From: Dolichospermum sp. LEGE 00240
GTDB lineage: Bacteria > Cyanobacteriota > Cyanobacteriia > Cyanobacteriales > Nostocaceae
Length of the DNA stretch: 43,895 nucleotides
Direction: 5' to 3'
Assembly: GCF_015207875.1 (NCBI RefSeq)
Contig: NZ_JADEVZ010000040.1
Span: 1-43,895, forward strand
The position numbers and the translations under genes were made by a program. This document shows, piece by piece, positions 43,033 to 43,895 of this stretch (within the stretch, counting starts at the first letter, position 1; every line of letters begins with the position of its first letter). The notes under the pieces were generated by a model. That model saw nothing but the letters and a program-made list of their open reading frames with translations, had not been told where the DNA came from and did no database searches.

Positions 43033-43415
43033 TCATACTTGATACACATATTTGGGTGTGGTGGGTTGATGGTAATAAAAGACTTACTCAAGAATATGAA
43101 ACATGGATAGCAGAATATCAAGCAGAAGGTATAGGAATTAGTATTGTTTCCTGTTGGGAAGTAGCTAAATTGGTAGAAAAAAATAGACTAAATTTTTCCT
43201 GTTCGATTACTGAATGGTTAGAATTAGCGTTAGCTTATCCAGGAGTACAATTATTAAATTTAAACTTACCTATCATCATTGATTCAACTCAATTAAATGG
43301 TTTTCATAGTGATCCTTTTGATCAAATGATTGTCGCAACTGCTAGATATTATAATTCCTATTTATTAACTGCTGATAGCAAAATTATTAATTATTCCCAA
43401 GTTAAAACATTGTAA
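43029..43415 (+). CDS. PIN-domain ribonuclease toxin (VapC-like)
   Basis: A 128-residue PIN protein from the ATG that overlaps the antitoxin stop. Acidic metal-binding residues sit in MIILDTHIWVWWVD (Asp5), SCWEVAKLVEK, and HSDPFDQMIVATARYYN; the end reads LLTADSKIINY. This is the DTHIWxWW subgroup (PIN toxins of the COG3744 type). It probably cleaves RNA when freed from the antitoxin. An in-frame ATG at 43014 would add five residues and is not preferred. A palindrome follows the stop. Confidence 0.88.
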   Translation: MIILDTHIWVWWVDGNKRLTQEYETWIAEYQAEGIGISIVSCWEVAKLVEKNRLNFSCSITEWLELALAYPGVQLLNLNLPIIIDSTQLNGFHSDPFDQMIVATARYYNSYLLTADSKIINYSQVKTL

Positions 43416-43417
43416 TT

Positions 43418-43445
43418 GTAGGGGTAATTCATGAATTACCCCTAC
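43418..43445. terminator. Palindrome between convergent genes
   Basis: Perfect 28-bp palindrome GTAGGGGTAATTCA and its complement, between the PIN toxin stop (43415) and the convergent methyltransferase-tail stop (43453). The position suits a bidirectional transcription end, although no long T-run is present. Confidence 0.65.
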
Positions 43446-43452
43446 GTTGACG

Positions 43453-43809
43453 TTATTTAAGCATATCCCGATAAGCATTTAAAGCTGCATCTTTCACGGT
43501 TTCTGCAACAATGGGAAAGGTACTCAATATATGACTAAATTCCCCTTCTGTTAACCCATATAAATGGGCAATTATTCCATCTAATTCCGCGCGAATTTTC
43601 CCTCTTTCTCTCTCGTCTGTAATTCCGTTTTCATGACTTCCTAAACCTACTTCTTTGGCTAATTCATCATATTCTGCTGTGGTACAGATTAGTTTGGCTG
43701 CACGTTCTACTATTTCTTGAAAATATGGGTCTTTTTCTGTTAATCTGGGAACTGGTGTTTGATAAACAGGCTCTTTCGTCTCTTTTATGGTCACAACTAA
43801 AATTACCAA
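43453..43809 (-). pseudogene. C-terminal fragment of a DNA methyltransferase/restriction protein
   Basis: The 118 codons hold TEKDPYFQEIVERAAKLICT, TAEYDELAKEVGLGSHENG, RAELDGIIAHLYGLTEGEFS and HILSTFPIVAETVKDAA, the C-terminal tail of large Eco57I-type or other type II/BREX-like adenine methyltransferase-restriction proteins, where these helices follow the target-recognition part. The catalytic methyltransferase motifs are not in this frame. Upstream another frame reads FGFYGLDLSALNFGNF, so the gene may be frameshifted or truncated at the window edge (43895). The first in-frame start (ATG at 43809) lacks the usual N-terminal domains. Treated as a fragment. Confidence 0.65.
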
Positions 43810-43895
43810 AATTTAATGCCGATAAATCTAAACCATAAAAGCCGAAAACTCTATCTCTGTAAAGGTTTGCAAACTTTTAAATACAAGAGAATCAG

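Overview
The window looks like chromosome from a filamentous, heterocyst-type cyanobacterium (Nostocales). Evidence: a psaX gene (a small photosystem I subunit of some cyanobacteria), a complete hmp-type chemotaxis locus with the coiled-coil gene hmpF beside it, DevB/DevC-type exporter genes, many HIP1 octamers (GCGATCGC) in the housekeeping parts, heptameric short tandem repeats between genes, and several small palindromic or MITE-like elements.

Layout. 0.2-1.2 kb: psaX, converging on a NatD/LivH-type amino acid permease gene. 1.2-6.7 kb: acsA and two unrecognised genes between repeat-rich spacers. These spacers hold a 201-bp inverted repeat present twice (200/201 identical, relict IS200/IS605-like ends), a 102-bp tandem duplication, a broken response-regulator fragment and a MITE with an intact target duplication. 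6.7-10.6 kb: hisIE, hemL and a zinc-ribbon/kinase/pentapeptide protein. 11-13.7 kb: devB and devC without devA, with one MITE between them and another just after devC. 13.9-17.4 kb: a minus-strand run with a possible papain-like cysteine hydrolase, a truncated gene, two exported proteins and an outer-membrane beta-barrel.

17.7-23.0 kb: the most unusual block. It holds an HTH-TPR protein, a 56-residue acidic peptide on the other strand, then a plus-strand run of an NB-ARC (STAND) ATPase, a membrane-anchored type-1 periplasmic-binding-like receptor and a membrane-anchored Ser/Thr kinase that overlaps tilS by 4 bp. Together they read like an outside ligand sensor coupled to a STAND switch and a kinase. 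Parts resemble the NTP-dependent conflict systems described in multicellular bacteria, but this set is assigned only by inference.

24.3-36.8 kb: hmpF diverging from hmpA-B-C-D-E (PatA-like regulator, CheY, CheW, MCP, giant CheA), which together control type IV pilus motility. 36.9-43.9 kb: an accessory, defence-like region with a phospholipase D-SNF2 helicase fusion, an MNT-type nucleotidyltransferase without HepT, an Rpn/PD-(D/E)XK nuclease gene with a stop at codon 3, an antitoxin/PIN-toxin pair and the tail of a DNA methyltransferase/restriction protein. HIP1 sites are absent, by eye, from about 13.6-23.4 kb and after about 36.0 kb, which fits both stretches having a different history from the core.

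No rRNA, tRNA or CRISPR array was recognised. All assignments come from reading motifs; no database search was run.
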